7,933 bases of DNA from an uncultured Eubacteriales bacterium (GCA_900544295.1 UQUO01000073.1:1-7933), one strand, 5' to 3'; counted from the first letter of the stretch, positions 1 through 7,519 are shown. A program made the numbers and translations. The notes: a model not told the origin generated them from the sequence alone.

Positions 1-12
1 TTTCTTTGGGGC

Positions 13-54
13 TCCACCCCGTTTCTTTGGGCAAGACCAAAGAAATGGGGTGGA
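13..54. repeat. 18-bp hairpin upstream of pyc
   Basis: Bases 13-30 pair with 37-54 as an 18-bp stem, with one G-T (G-U in RNA) wobble at 21/46, around the 6-base loop GCAAGA. The left-arm core TTTCTTTGGG (22-31) also occurs as a direct copy at 1-10, and a partial relative (AAAGAAACGCAAGAC) lies at 73-87, so this looks like a piece of a repeated palindromic element. No T-tract follows, so it is not a canonical intrinsic terminator. It may be a dispersed repeat lying between pyc and whatever gene precedes the window. The pairing is seen directly; any role is unknown. Confidence 0.75.
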
Positions 55-102
55 ACACGCAGCACCAACGTAAAGAAACGCAAGACAAAACGGCGAGTTC
101 CT

Positions 103-123
103 CCCACCCCACCCCCACCCCCC
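103..123 (-). other. G-quadruplex motif in the pyc leader
   Basis: The plus strand shows C-runs of 3, 4, 5 and 6 bases, each separated by a single A (103-105, 107-110, 112-116, 118-123). The minus strand therefore has four G-runs with one-base T loops, which fits the standard G-quadruplex consensus with very short loops; the C-strand could form an i-motif. It ends about 50 bases upstream of ATG 174, on the template strand for pyc. An effect on transcription is inference. The motif could also be simple-sequence drift. Confidence 0.6.
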
Positions 124-161
124 AAAAATCCGAGAGAGAGAAGAAATTTAAAAATAAACAC

Positions 162-167
162 AAGGAG
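162..167 (+). promoter_or_regulatory. Ribosome binding site of pyc
   Basis: AAGGAG sits 6 bases before ATG 174 and is a near-perfect Shine-Dalgarno match. It decides the start: the reading frame is open further upstream, as far as a TTG at 6, but that extension would encode low-complexity, hairpin-derived residues with no family similarity. Confidence 0.85.
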
Positions 168-173
168 ACGACA

Positions 174-3100
174 ATGCTTCAAAGACCCTTCGAAAAAGTC
201 ATGGCCGCCAACCGCGGCGAGATCGCCATCCGCATCTTCCGCGCCTGCTACGACCTCGACATCCGCACCCTCGCCATCTACTCCAAAGAGGATATGATGA
301 ACCTCTTCCGTACCAAGGCCGACGAGGCCTACCTCATCGGCGAACACCTCAGCCCCCTGGGCGCCTACCTCGCCATCGACGAGATAATCGCCCTCGCCAA
401 AAAGCGCGGCGTGGACGCCATCCACCCCGGCTACGGCTTCCTCTCCGAAAACGCCGCCTTCGCCCGCGCCTGCGAGGAGGCCGGCATCAAGTTCATCGGC
501 CCGCCCAGCTCCGTCCTCGCCAAAATGGGCGACAAGCTGGAGGCCAAGAAGATCGCCGTAGCCTGCGGCGTTCCCGTCATCCCGGGCACCCGCGAGCCCC
601 TGCGCGACGCGGATGAGGCCCTCGCCAAGGCAAAGGAGTTCGGCTTCCCCGTCATCCTCAAAGCCGCCGCAGGCGGCGGCGGGCGCGGCATGAGGCTCTG
701 CGAAAAGCCCGAGGACGTCGCCCCCGCCTTCGAGCTCGTCTCCAACGAGGCCCGCAAGGCCTTCGGCGACGACAGCATCTTTATGGAGAAATACCTCGTC
801 GAGCCCAAGCACATCGAGGTCCAGATACTCGCCGACGAGCACGGCTGCGTCCGCCACCTCGGCGAGCGCGACTGCTCCCTCCAGCGGCGCTACCAGAAGG
901 TCGTCGAGTTCGCCCCGGCCTGGAGCGTCGCCCCCGAGGTGTGCGAGAGACTCCACGCCGACGCCGTCAAAATAGCCGAGGCCGTGCATTACGTGAACGC
1001 CGGCACCGTCGAGTTCCTCGTGGACAAGTCCGGCAGCCACTACTTCATCGAGATGAACCCGCGCATCCAGGTCGAGCACACCGTCACCGAGATGGTCACG
1101 GGCATCGACATCGTGCGCGCCCAGATACTCATCGCCGGCGGCGCGCCGCTCTCGCACCCGGAGATAGGGCTCGCGGAGCAGTCCGACCTGCGTGTGGACG
1201 GCTACTCCATCCAGTGCCGCGTCACCACCGAGGACCCCAAGAACAACTTTGCCCCGGATAACGGCAAGATCGTCTCCTACCGCTCGGGCGGCGGCTTCGG
1301 CGTCCGGCTCGACGGCGGCAACGCCGCGGCGGGTGCGGAGATAAGCCCCTACTACGACTCCCTCCTCGTCAAGGTCACGAGTTGGGACCGTACCTTCGAG
1401 GCCGTCTGCCGCAAGGCGCGCCGCGCCATCAACGAGGAGCACGTCCGCGGCGTCAAGACCAACATCTCCTTCGTCACGAACATCCTGAACCACCCCACCT
1501 TCATAAACGGCGGCTGCCACACCAAGTTCATCGACGAGACGCCGGAGCTCTTCGACATCACGGACTCCCGCGACAGGGCCACGCGCGTCCTGCGCTACAT
1601 CGCGAACCTCCAGGTCCAGAACCCGGACGCGGAGCGCCGCGAGTACCCCGCCCCGCGCTACCCCATGCCCGCGCGCGAGGTCACGCCGCAGATGGGCCTC
1701 AAGCACCTGCTCGACACCGAGGGGCCGGAGGCCGTCTCCAAGTGGGTGCTCACGCAGAAGAAGCTGCTCGTCACCGACACCACGATGCGCGACGCGCACC
1801 AGAGCCTGCTCTCCACCCGCATGCGCACCCGCGACATGGTCAAGGGCGCCGAGGGTACGGCGGATTTCCTCGCCGACTGCTTCTCCCTCGAAATGTGGGG
1901 CGGCGCCACCTTCGACACCGCCTACCGCTTCCTCTACGAGTCACCCTGGGAGCGCCTCGTCATGCTGCGCGAGAAGATACCGAACATCCCCTTCCAGATG
2001 CTCCTGCGCGGGAGTAACCTCGTCGGCTACGCCAGCTACCCGGACAACCTCGTCCACGCCTTCATCGAGGAGAGCGCCAAGGCCGGCATAGACGTCTTCC
2101 GCGTCTTCGACTCCCTCAACTGGATACCCAGCATGGAGACCGCCATGGAGGCCGTGCTCAAAACCGGCAAGCTCCTTGAGGCCACCGTCTGCTACACCGG
2201 CGACATCCTCGACCCCAGGCGCGACAAGTACACGCTCAAATACTACGTCGATTTCGCCAGGGAGCTGGAGCGCCGCGGTGCGCACACGCTCTGCATCAAG
2301 GACATGTCCGGCCTCCTGAAGCCCTACGGCGCAAAGAAGCTGGTGCAGACGCTCAAGCAGGAGATAGGCATCCCCATCCACCTGCACACCCACAACACGA
2401 CGGACAACCAGATTGCCTCGTACCTCCTCGCCGCCGAAGCGGGCGTGGACATCGTGGACTGCGCCATAGGCCCGCTCTCCAGCCTCACCAGCCAGCCGAG
2501 CATCAACTCCCTCGTCGAGGCCCTGCGCGGCACGGAGCGCGACACCGGCATAGACCCCGAGGGCCTGCAGAAGCTCTCCGACTACTGGAGCGACATCCGC
2601 GAGCGCTACTCCGGCTTCGACAAGGGCCTGCGCACGCCCGTCACCGACATATACAAGTATGAGATACCCGGCGGCCAGTACACGAACCTGCAGCCCCAGG
2701 TCGAGGCCCTGGGCCTCGGCCACCGCTTCGAGGACGTCAAGGAGATGTACCGCACGGTGAACGACATGCTGGGCGACATCATAAAGGTCACGCCCAGCTC
2801 CAAGATGGTGGGCGACCTTGCCATCTTCATGGTGCAGAACGAGCTCACGCCCGAGAACATCGTGAAGCGCGGCGAGAGCCTGGCCTTCCCGGACAGCGTC
2901 GTGAGCTACTTCAAGGGCATGATGGGCCAGCCGCCCTGCGGCTTCCCGGAGGAGCTCCAGCGCGTGGTCCTCAAGGGCGAGCAGCCCATAAACTGCCGCC
3001 CGGGCGAGCTGCTGCCGCCCGTGGACTGGGACGCCGTGCGCGCCGAGGTGCAGAAATACACCCCCGACCCCAGCCGCCGCGGCCTCATCTCCTACGCCAT

Positions 3101-3602
3101 GTACCCGAAGGTCCTGGAGGACTACTTCACCCACCGCAAGGAGTACGGCTACATCATGCGCATGGGCAGCCACGTCTTCTTCAACGGCATGGCCGTCGGT
3201 GAGACGACCACGATAAACATCGAGGACGGCAAGACCCTCGTCATCAAGTACCTCGGCCTGGGCGACAGGAACGAGGACGGCACGCGCAACGTCCAGTTCG
3301 AGCTCAACGGCTCCCGCCGCGAGGTCGCCGTGCCGGACCCGCAGGCGCCGGACACCTCCCGCAAGGTCCGCATGGCCGACCCCGAGGACAAGAGCCAGAT
3401 AGGCGCCTCCATCCCCGGCATGGTCTCCAAGCTCAGCGTCAAGCCCGGCGAGGAGGTCAAGGCCAACCAGGTCGTCGCCATCATCGAGGCCATGAAGATG
3501 GAGACTTCCGTCGTCGCGCTCACGGACGGCCGCGTGGGCGAGATCTTCATAGAGCCGGGCCGCAGCGTGAAGGCGGGCGAGCTGCTCATGACCATCGTAT
3601 GA
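174..3602 (+). CDS. pyc: Pyruvate carboxylase (single-chain, biotin-dependent)
   Basis: This cytoplasmic enzyme makes oxaloacetate from pyruvate, bicarbonate and ATP, the anaplerotic step feeding the TCA branch, aspartate family and gluconeogenesis. The product is 1142 residues, normal for one-polypeptide pyruvate carboxylases. The N-terminal biotin carboxylase domain (about 1-455) opens with VMAANRGEIAIRIFRA, has the ATP-grasp glycine loop KAAAGGGGRGMR (163-174) and the catalytic stretch EMNPRIQVEH (293-302). The carboxyltransferase domain (about 530-800) begins at TTMRDAHQS (from 536) and shows expected metal and lysine sites: Asp540, Lys709 in CIKDMSG, and His738/His740 in HLHTHN. A linker/tetramerisation region leads to a C-terminal biotinyl domain (from about 1075) with EAMKMET, whose biotin-accepting lysine is Lys1108. 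All key motifs are intact. The order BC-CT-BCCP separates it from split oxaloacetate decarboxylase or acetyl-CoA carboxylase subunits. It is first in the four-gene cluster and overlaps hemZ by ATGA. Confidence 0.97.
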   Translation: MLQRPFEKVMAANRGEIAIRIFRACYDLDIRTLAIYSKEDMMNLFRTKADEAYLIGEHLSPLGAYLAIDEIIALAKKRGVDAIHPGYGFLSENAAFARACEEAGIKFIGPPSSVLAKMGDKLEAKKIAVACGVPVIPGTREPLRDADEALAKAKEFGFPVILKAAAGGGGRGMRLCEKPEDVAPAFELVSNEARKAFGDDSIFMEKYLVEPKHIEVQILADEHGCVRHLGERDCSLQRRYQKVVEFAPAWSVAPEVCERLHADAVKIAEAVHYVNAGTVEFLVDKSGSHYFIEMNPRIQVEHTVTEMVTGIDIVRAQILIAGGAPLSHPEIGLAEQSDLRVDGYSIQCRVTTEDPKNNFAPDNGKIVSYRSGGGFGVRLDGGNAAAGAEISPYYDSLLVKVTSWDRTFEAVCRKARRAINEEHVRGVKTNISFVTNILNHPTFINGGCHTKFIDETPELFDITDSRDRATRVLRYIANLQVQNPDAERREYPAPRYPMPAREVTPQMGLKHLLDTEGPEAVSKWVLTQKKLLVTDTTMRDAHQSLLSTRMRTRDMVKGAEGTADFLADCFSLEMWGGATFDTAYRFLYESPWERLVMLREKIPNIPFQMLLRGSNLVGYASYPDNLVHAFIEESAKAGIDVFRVFDSLNWIPSMETAMEAVLKTGKLLEATVCYTGDILDPRRDKYTLKYYVDFARELERRGAHTLCIKDMSGLLKPYGAKKLVQTLKQEIGIPIHLHTHNTTDNQIASYLLAAEAGVDIVDCAIGPLSSLTSQPSINSLVEALRGTERDTGIDPEGLQKLSDYWSDIRERYSGFDKGLRTPVTDIYKYEIPGGQYTNLQPQVEALGLGHRFEDVKEMYRTVNDMLGDIIKVTPSSKMVGDLAIFMVQNELTPENIVKRGESLAFPDSVVSYFKGMMGQPPCGFPEELQRVVLKGEQPINCRPGELLPPVDWDAVRAEVQKYTPDPSRRGLISYAMYPKVLEDYFTHRKEYGYIMRMGSHVFFNGMAVGETTTINIEDGKTLVIKYLGLGDRNEDGTRNVQFELNGSRREVAVPDPQAPDTSRKVRMADPEDKSQIGASIPGMVSKLSVKPGEEVKANQVVAIIEAMKMETSVVALTDGRVGEIFIEPGRSVKAGELLMTIV

Positions 3603-5074
3603 GACTGTATTTTTCCGGCCACGACTGCCGCTATGCGGCGGAGCAGAGCCTGCTCATGCTCTTTCCCGGCGAGAAGCCGGAGTACCCGGAGGGCAGCCCC
3701 TCCGGGGAGCGCTGCGAGCTGCGGGTGGGCCGCGGGGCGAAGTACACGGTCTGCACGGCCCTGCTGGTGCGCTCCGGCGCGGCCTTCCGGGGCCGGGCGC
3801 AGGCGGAAAACCCGGACCCGGCGGACGAATACGCCCTGCGCGGCTGCGAGAACCGGCTCGTGAAGCTCGCCTTCTACCGCGCGGCCCTCGCCTCCGGCCT
3901 GCCCAGGCCCGAGTGGGGCAGTCTCTCCGGCGTGCGCCCGGCCAAGCTCATGGACGCCTGCCTGCGCGAGGGGCTCTCGCCCCGGGCGGCCAAGGGCCGC
4001 TTCATGCGGGAGTACTTCGTCTCCGGGCCGCGCGCGGGGCTCTGCCTCGACGCCGCCCTCGCGGCGCAGGAGGCGGCGCGGAGCCTGGACGAGAGGGACG
4101 TCTGCCTCTACGTGGGCATACCCTTCTGCCCGACGCGCTGCGCCTATTGCAGCTTCGTCAGCCAGTCCGTAGAGAAGAGCATGAAGCTCATGGAGCCCTT
4201 CCTCGACGCGCTGCTGCTGGATATCCAGGCCACGGCGGCCGAAACGCGGCGCGCCGGGCTCCGGCCCGTCGCCCTCTACATGGGCGGCGGCACGCCCACG
4301 ACGCTCTCGGCGGCGCAGCTCGACAGGCTCTGCGCGGCGCTGGAGCGGGAGTTCGACCTCTCGGCCCTGCGGGAGTACACCGTCGAGGCCGGGCGTCCGG
4401 ACACGATAACGGCGGAGAAGCTGCGCGTCCTGCGCGCGCACGGCGTGGGCCGCGTGAGCGTGAACCCCCAGACGATGTCGGACAGCGTGCTCGAAGCCAT
4501 AGGCCGCCGCCACACGGCGCAGGACATCGTGGACGCCCTCGCCCTCGTGCGGGAGTGCGGGGGCTTCGAGGTGAACATGGACCTCATAGCGGGCCTGCCC
4601 GCGGATACGGCCGGGGGCTTTTCCCGCACGCTGGACGCGGTGCTCTCCCTCGCGCCGGAGAACGTGACCGTACACACCCTCAGCCTCAAGCGCGGCTCGG
4701 GCCTCACGCTCGCGGGCAGGCCCCTGCCCGAGGCCGGCGAGGTGCGCGCCATGCTCGACGAGGCCATGGAGCGCCTCGCCGGGTCCGGCTACGCGCCCTA
4801 CTACCTCTACCGCCAGAAGAACATGGCCGGCGGCTTCGAGAACGTCGGCTGGACGAAGCCCGGCTCGGAAAACCTCTACAACATCTGCATCATGGAGGAG
4901 CTCTGCTCCATCCTCGCCATGGGCGCGGGCGGCTCCACCAAGCTCGTCGCGGACGGGGGGAAGCGTATAAAGCGCTTCATCGCCCCGAAGTACCCCCAGG
5001 AATACATAAACGCCGCCCCCGGCTTCGCCGCGGGGAAGGAAAGGATAGGTGAGTTCTATGGCCTTCAGCCTTAA
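3599..5074 (+). CDS. hemZ: HemZ-type radical SAM protein (coproporphyrinogen dehydrogenase family)
   Basis: The 491-residue product matches the HemZ branch of the HemN-like radical SAM family in length and layout. An N-terminal domain of about 165 residues precedes the radical SAM barrel. LYVGIPFCPTRCAYCSF carries the 4Fe-4S cluster cysteines as CxxxCxxC (Cys177, Cys181, Cys184), and YMGGGTPTTL (from 227) is the SAM-contacting glycine motif. The later EAGRPDT and NMAGGFENVGWTKPG segments are typical of this subgroup. The family prototype is linked to oxygen-independent conversion of coproporphyrinogen III to protoporphyrinogen IX, but many HemN-like relatives have other roles (heme chaperone HemW, for example) and no other heme gene is visible here, so the substrate is uncertain. 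ATG 3599 overlaps the pyc stop (ATGA) with no strong ribosome site of its own, implying translational coupling. The 3' end overlaps the kinase gene. Confidence 0.9.
   Translation: MRLYFSGHDCRYAAEQSLLMLFPGEKPEYPEGSPSGERCELRVGRGAKYTVCTALLVRSGAAFRGRAQAENPDPADEYALRGCENRLVKLAFYRAALASGLPRPEWGSLSGVRPAKLMDACLREGLSPRAAKGRFMREYFVSGPRAGLCLDAALAAQEAARSLDERDVCLYVGIPFCPTRCAYCSFVSQSVEKSMKLMEPFLDALLLDIQATAAETRRAGLRPVALYMGGGTPTTLSAAQLDRLCAALEREFDLSALREYTVEAGRPDTITAEKLRVLRAHGVGRVSVNPQTMSDSVLEAIGRRHTAQDIVDALALVRECGGFEVNMDLIAGLPADTAGGFSRTLDAVLSLAPENVTVHTLSLKRGSGLTLAGRPLPEAGEVRAMLDEAMERLAGSGYAPYYLYRQKNMAGGFENVGWTKPGSENLYNICIMEELCSILAMGAGGSTKLVADGGKRIKRFIAPKYPQEYINAAPGFAAGKERIGEFYGLQP
5047..5052 (+). promoter_or_regulatory. 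Ribosome binding site of the kinase gene, inside hemZ
   Basis: AGGTGA lies 5 bases before ATG 5058 and matches the part of the Shine-Dalgarno consensus that extends into GGTGA. A second purine tract, AAGGA at 5036-5040, lies 8 bases before an in-frame GTG at 5049, so three extra N-terminal residues (M-S-S) are possible. ATG 5058 is preferred for codon type and spacing. Both signals lie within the last codons of hemZ. Confidence 0.6.
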
Positions 5075-5993
5075 GGAGATAAACTACCGCACGGTGGCCG
5101 ACCCCTCGGGATTCATGGCCGAGTGCGACGCGCGCTACGCCGCCAAGATCCGCGGCGCGGCGGACATGATAGCCGAGAACCTCCGGCAGAGCCCCATCGT
5201 CCTGCTCTCCGGCCCCTCCGGCAGCGGCAAGACGACCACGGCCCAGAAGATCGAGGAAGAGCTCACGAAGCGCGGCGTGCGCACCTACACCATCAGCATG
5301 GACAACTACTTCCGCACCGTGGACCCCGCCACCGCCCCGCGCACCAAGGAGGGGGCCATCGACTTTGAGAGCCCCCTGTGCATGGATATGGAGCTTTTGA
5401 ACGAACACTTCACGAAACTCGCCCGCGGCGAGCGCATCCTCGTGCCGAAGTATGAGTTCGCCCGCCAGATGCGCGTGCTGGAGCCCTCGAAGTCGCTGAA
5501 GCTGAAAAAGGACGAGATAGTCATCTTCGAGGGCATCCACGCCCTGAACGACGACATTACGGCCAAGCATCCGGAGGCCTTCAAGCTCTACATCTCCGCG
5601 CGCTCGAACGTCGAGTTCGAGGGCAGCGTGGTGTTCAAGGGCACCTGGATGCGCCTCGTGCGCCGCACGGTGCGCGACAGGCTCTTCCGCGCCTACGACC
5701 CGGGCAAGACCATCGCCATGTGGGCCAACGTCCGCCGGGGCGAAAAGCTCTATATAAGCCCCTTCAAGAACAAGGCAAACCTCATGCTCGACACTGCGCA
5801 CGAGTACGAGCTGCCCGTCATGAACCACATCGCGACGGAGCTCTTCTCCTCCATCCCGGAGGGCATAGAGCGCTATGAGGAGCTGCGCAGCGTCCTGCCC
5901 GCCCTCCAGCTCTTCGGCCACATCGACAACGACCTCGTCGCGCCGGATTCCCTCGTGCGGGAGTTCATCGGCGGCGGCATCTACGAGCAGTGA
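5058..5993 (+). CDS. Uridine kinase-like nucleoside kinase (P-loop)
   Basis: The 311-residue product is a P-loop kinase of the uridine kinase/phosphoribulokinase family, likely transferring phosphate from ATP or GTP to a nucleoside in the cytoplasm. Walker A is GPSGSGKTTT (52-61). SMDNYFRT (Asp82 onward) corresponds to the substrate-side acidic motif, VPKYEF (Tyr132) to the family's P-x-Y-D/E-F motif, and VIFEGIHALND (Glu158-His161) to the conserved EGIHALN strand. RRTVRDRLFR and the WANVRRGEKLYISPF region follow as the arginine-rich lid and C-terminal part seen in the kinase half of longer clostridial proteins. Those longer relatives carry an N-terminal TGS/threonyl-tRNA-synthetase-like region that is absent here; only about 50 residues precede Walker A. 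The true nucleoside is not shown by sequence, so no udk symbol is given. An in-frame GTG at 5049 is an alternative start. It overlaps hemZ by 17 bases and the next gene by GTGA. Confidence 0.88.
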   Translation: MAFSLKEINYRTVADPSGFMAECDARYAAKIRGAADMIAENLRQSPIVLLSGPSGSGKTTTAQKIEEELTKRGVRTYTISMDNYFRTVDPATAPRTKEGAIDFESPLCMDMELLNEHFTKLARGERILVPKYEFARQMRVLEPSKSLKLKKDEIVIFEGIHALNDDITAKHPEAFKLYISARSNVEFEGSVVFKGTWMRLVRRTVRDRLFRAYDPGKTIAMWANVRRGEKLYISPFKNKANLMLDTAHEYELPVMNHIATELFSSIPEGIERYEELRSVLPALQLFGHIDNDLVAPDSLVREFIGGGIYEQ

Positions 5994-7210
5994 GGGCCGC
6001 GGTCATAGGCGCTGGGGCCTCGGGCATGACGGCGGCCATCACCGCCGCGCGCCTGGGGCATGAGGTCACGCTCTACGAGCGGCAGGCACGCGCGGGCCGC
6101 AAGCTCATGGCCACCGGCAACGGCCGCTGCAACCTCACGAACACGGGCGCGGCCCCGGCGAACTACCACGGCGAGGCCCCGGACTTCGTGCGCCCCGCGC
6201 TCGAGGGCTTCGGCCCGGCGGAGGCCCTGGACTTCTTCCGGGGCCTCGGCCTCCTGGTGCGGGAGGAGCACGGCGGGCGGGTGTATCCGCTCTCGAACTC
6301 GGCCAACAGCGTTGTGGACGTGCTGCGCCAGGGCCTGGAGGCGGCGGGCGTGCGTCTCGCCGCGGGCGACAGGGTGCGGGAGCTGCGCCGCGCGGGCGCG
6401 GGCTTTTCTATCCTCACGGAGAGCGGGGAGAAGCAGAACTTTGACGCCGTGGTCATCGCCTGCGGCGGCCTCGCGGGGGAGAAGCTGGGCGGCGGCCGGG
6501 ACGGCTACGAGCTGCTGAAGTCCCTGGGCCACACGCGCACGGCCCTGCGTCCGGCGCTGGTGCAGATAACGACGGAGCCGGCCTATCCGCGCTCGCTCAA
6601 GGGCATCAAGGCCGACTGCGCCCTGCGCCTCGTCTGCGGCGGCGCGGAGCTGGGCCGGAGCGAGGGCGAGCTGCTGTTCACGGAGACGGGGGTCTCCGGC
6701 CCCGCGGCCTTCGACCTCTCCCGCGCGGTCTCGGCGGCGGGGGAGGCGGCGCTGGAGCTGGAGGCGGACTTCCTGCGGGACTACGCCTGGGGCGAGGCGC
6801 TGGAGCATCTGCGCCGCCGCGCCGGGGCCGCCCCGGGCCTGCCGGTCTCGGAGCTTTTCACGGGCAGCGTCCACAACCGTCTGGGGCGGATGCTGGTGAA
6901 ATACGCGGGCCTGGACGCGGGCAAGGCGCTCTCGGAGCTGACGGAGCGCGAGCTGCGCGCGGCGGCCGGCGCCTGCAAGCGCTTCAGCCTGCCCGTACGC
7001 GGCACGGAGGGTTTCGCCTCCGCCCAGGTGACGGCGGGCGGCGTGCGCACCTCGGAGTTTTGCCCTGAAACGCTTGAGAGCCGCATAGTCCCGCATCTCT
7101 TCGCCTGCGGCGAGGTGCTGGACATCGACGGCGACTGCGGCGGCTACAACCTCCAGTGGGCCTGGTCGAGCGGCGCCCTCGCCGGACGCCTGGGCGCGCC
7201 CCAGGCATAA
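5990..7210 (+). CDS. NAD(P)/FAD-dependent oxidoreductase, HI0933/BaiN family
   Basis: The 406-residue flavoprotein belongs to the HI0933-like family (relatives YhiN and BaiN), of usual length. The N-terminal Rossmann fold has GAGASG (Gly7, Gly9, Gly12) and ends at Glu30, which should bind the adenosine ribose. The family signature GRKLMATGNGRCNLTN follows at 36-51. A central VVIACGG strand and an inserted substrate-side domain (roughly 190-350) precede the C-terminal FAD motif ACGEVLDIDGDCGGYNLQ (Glu375) and WAWSSG. Most family members have no proven substrate. BaiN of bile-acid 7-dehydroxylating clostridia is assigned to it, but nothing nearby supports a bile-acid role here, so no symbol is given. 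The start is GTG, overlapping the kinase stop as GTGA; there is no strong ribosome site, which fits translational coupling. An in-frame ATG at residue 13 falls inside the dinucleotide-binding motif and cannot be the start. Confidence 0.92.
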   Translation: MRAAVIGAGASGMTAAITAARLGHEVTLYERQARAGRKLMATGNGRCNLTNTGAAPANYHGEAPDFVRPALEGFGPAEALDFFRGLGLLVREEHGGRVYPLSNSANSVVDVLRQGLEAAGVRLAAGDRVRELRRAGAGFSILTESGEKQNFDAVVIACGGLAGEKLGGGRDGYELLKSLGHTRTALRPALVQITTEPAYPRSLKGIKADCALRLVCGGAELGRSEGELLFTETGVSGPAAFDLSRAVSAAGEAALELEADFLRDYAWGEALEHLRRRAGAAPGLPVSELFTGSVHNRLGRMLVKYAGLDAGKALSELTERELRAAAGACKRFSLPVRGTEGFASAQVTAGGVRTSEFCPETLESRIVPHLFACGEVLDIDGDCGGYNLQWAWSSGALAGRLGAPQA

Positions 7211-7290
7211 AAGTTTTTTGCCCCGCTTTTTTACAAAAAAGCGGGCCGGGTCCAGGGGCGGCGCCCCTGGCCGCGCGCCGCAGCGCGCGG
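7188..7290 (+). terminator. Hairpin tail at the operon end (probable terminator region)
   Basis: Four hairpins follow one another. First, GCCTGGG (7188-7194) pairs with CCCAGGC (7200-7206), and a T6 tract lies at 7214-7219, 7 bases further on, looser than a textbook terminator. Second, CCCGC+T6 (7222-7232) pairs with A6+GCGGG (7235-7245) around a very tight loop. Third, CCAGGGGC (7252-7259) pairs with GCCCCTGG (7263-7270). Fourth, CCGCGCGC (7271-7278) pairs with GCGCGCGG (7283-7290). All stems are perfect. Placement straight across the last stop codon argues for 3'-end formation or mRNA 3' protection, but no stem has a T-tract directly after it. Stems are seen; termination is inferred. Confidence 0.5.
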
Positions 7291-7324
7291 AACGCCCGAT
7301 CGCCAATAAAGCGCAGGAAGGGGT

Positions 7325-7357
7325 AAAGGGGGAACCCTCGCCGGGGGTTCCCCCTTT
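7325..7357. repeat. 13-bp perfect hairpin
   Basis: AAAGGGGGAACCC (7325-7337) pairs with GGGTTCCCCCTTT (7345-7357) around a 7-base loop. It is followed by a second stem, CGGGCGGC (7359-7366) with GCCGCCCG (7370-7377). The module recurs in inverted orientation at the right end of the window. It is a strong secondary-structure element with no T-tract beyond the TTT of the arm. Confidence 0.8.
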
Positions 7358-7367
7358 GCGGGCGGCC
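7330..7367 (+). repeat. Left copy of 38-bp inverted repeat
   Basis: These 38 bases are the exact reverse complement of 7896-7933. The match includes the asymmetric loop (TCGCC here, GGCGA on the right) and the flanking GCGGGCGGCC, so it is not just self-palindromy of the hairpin. The right copy is cut by the window edge, so the repeat could be longer. Confidence 0.9.
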
Positions 7368-7423
7368 CCGCCGCCCGGCCTCCCGGTTTCCACCGCCGTA
7401 ACGTCGGTGAGCAACGGACGTTC

Positions 7424-7449
7424 GGGTCGTCGGGGACGCCGACCCCTAC
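7424..7449 (-). repeat. Palindromic element copy A (inverted)
   Basis: Read on the minus strand it starts GTAGGGG and has stem GGGTCG/CGACCC (plus-strand 7424-7429 with 7440-7445) around a 10-base loop. It differs from copy F (7815-7840) at one base in 26. Confidence 0.8.
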
Positions 7450-7490
7450 AGGGCGGCTGCGGCGATGTGGGGTTAGTGGTATACCGACGT

Positions 7491-7519
7491 CCGGGCGGGG
7501 GTGGGACCCCGCCCCTACA
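7491..7519 (-). repeat. Palindromic element copy B (inverted)
   Basis: These 29 bases are the exact reverse complement of copy D (7615-7643). Stem GGGCGGGG (7493-7500) pairs with CCCCGCCC (7507-7514). On the minus strand it begins TGTAGGGG like the other copies. Confidence 0.85.

Noticed and set aside
124..161. Sigma-70-type promoter in the A-rich stretch before pyc
   Set aside because: TTTAAAAATAA gives a weak -10-like string, but no convincing -35 box at proper spacing was found, so no promoter is called.
6..173. Upstream extension of the pyruvate carboxylase frame from a TTG at 6
   Set aside because: It would translate the hairpin and C-tract into low-complexity residues, and the strong AAGGAG site at 162-167 points to ATG 174, where family similarity begins.
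3149..4675. Long minus-strand open frame opposite pyc and hemZ
   Set aside because: It is a by-product of GC-rich codon use: the plus-strand genes have intact family motifs, while the antisense product is His/Arg/Ala-rich without any recognisable domain. The same holds for antisense frames at 1941-3173, 4977-5921 and 5981-7414.
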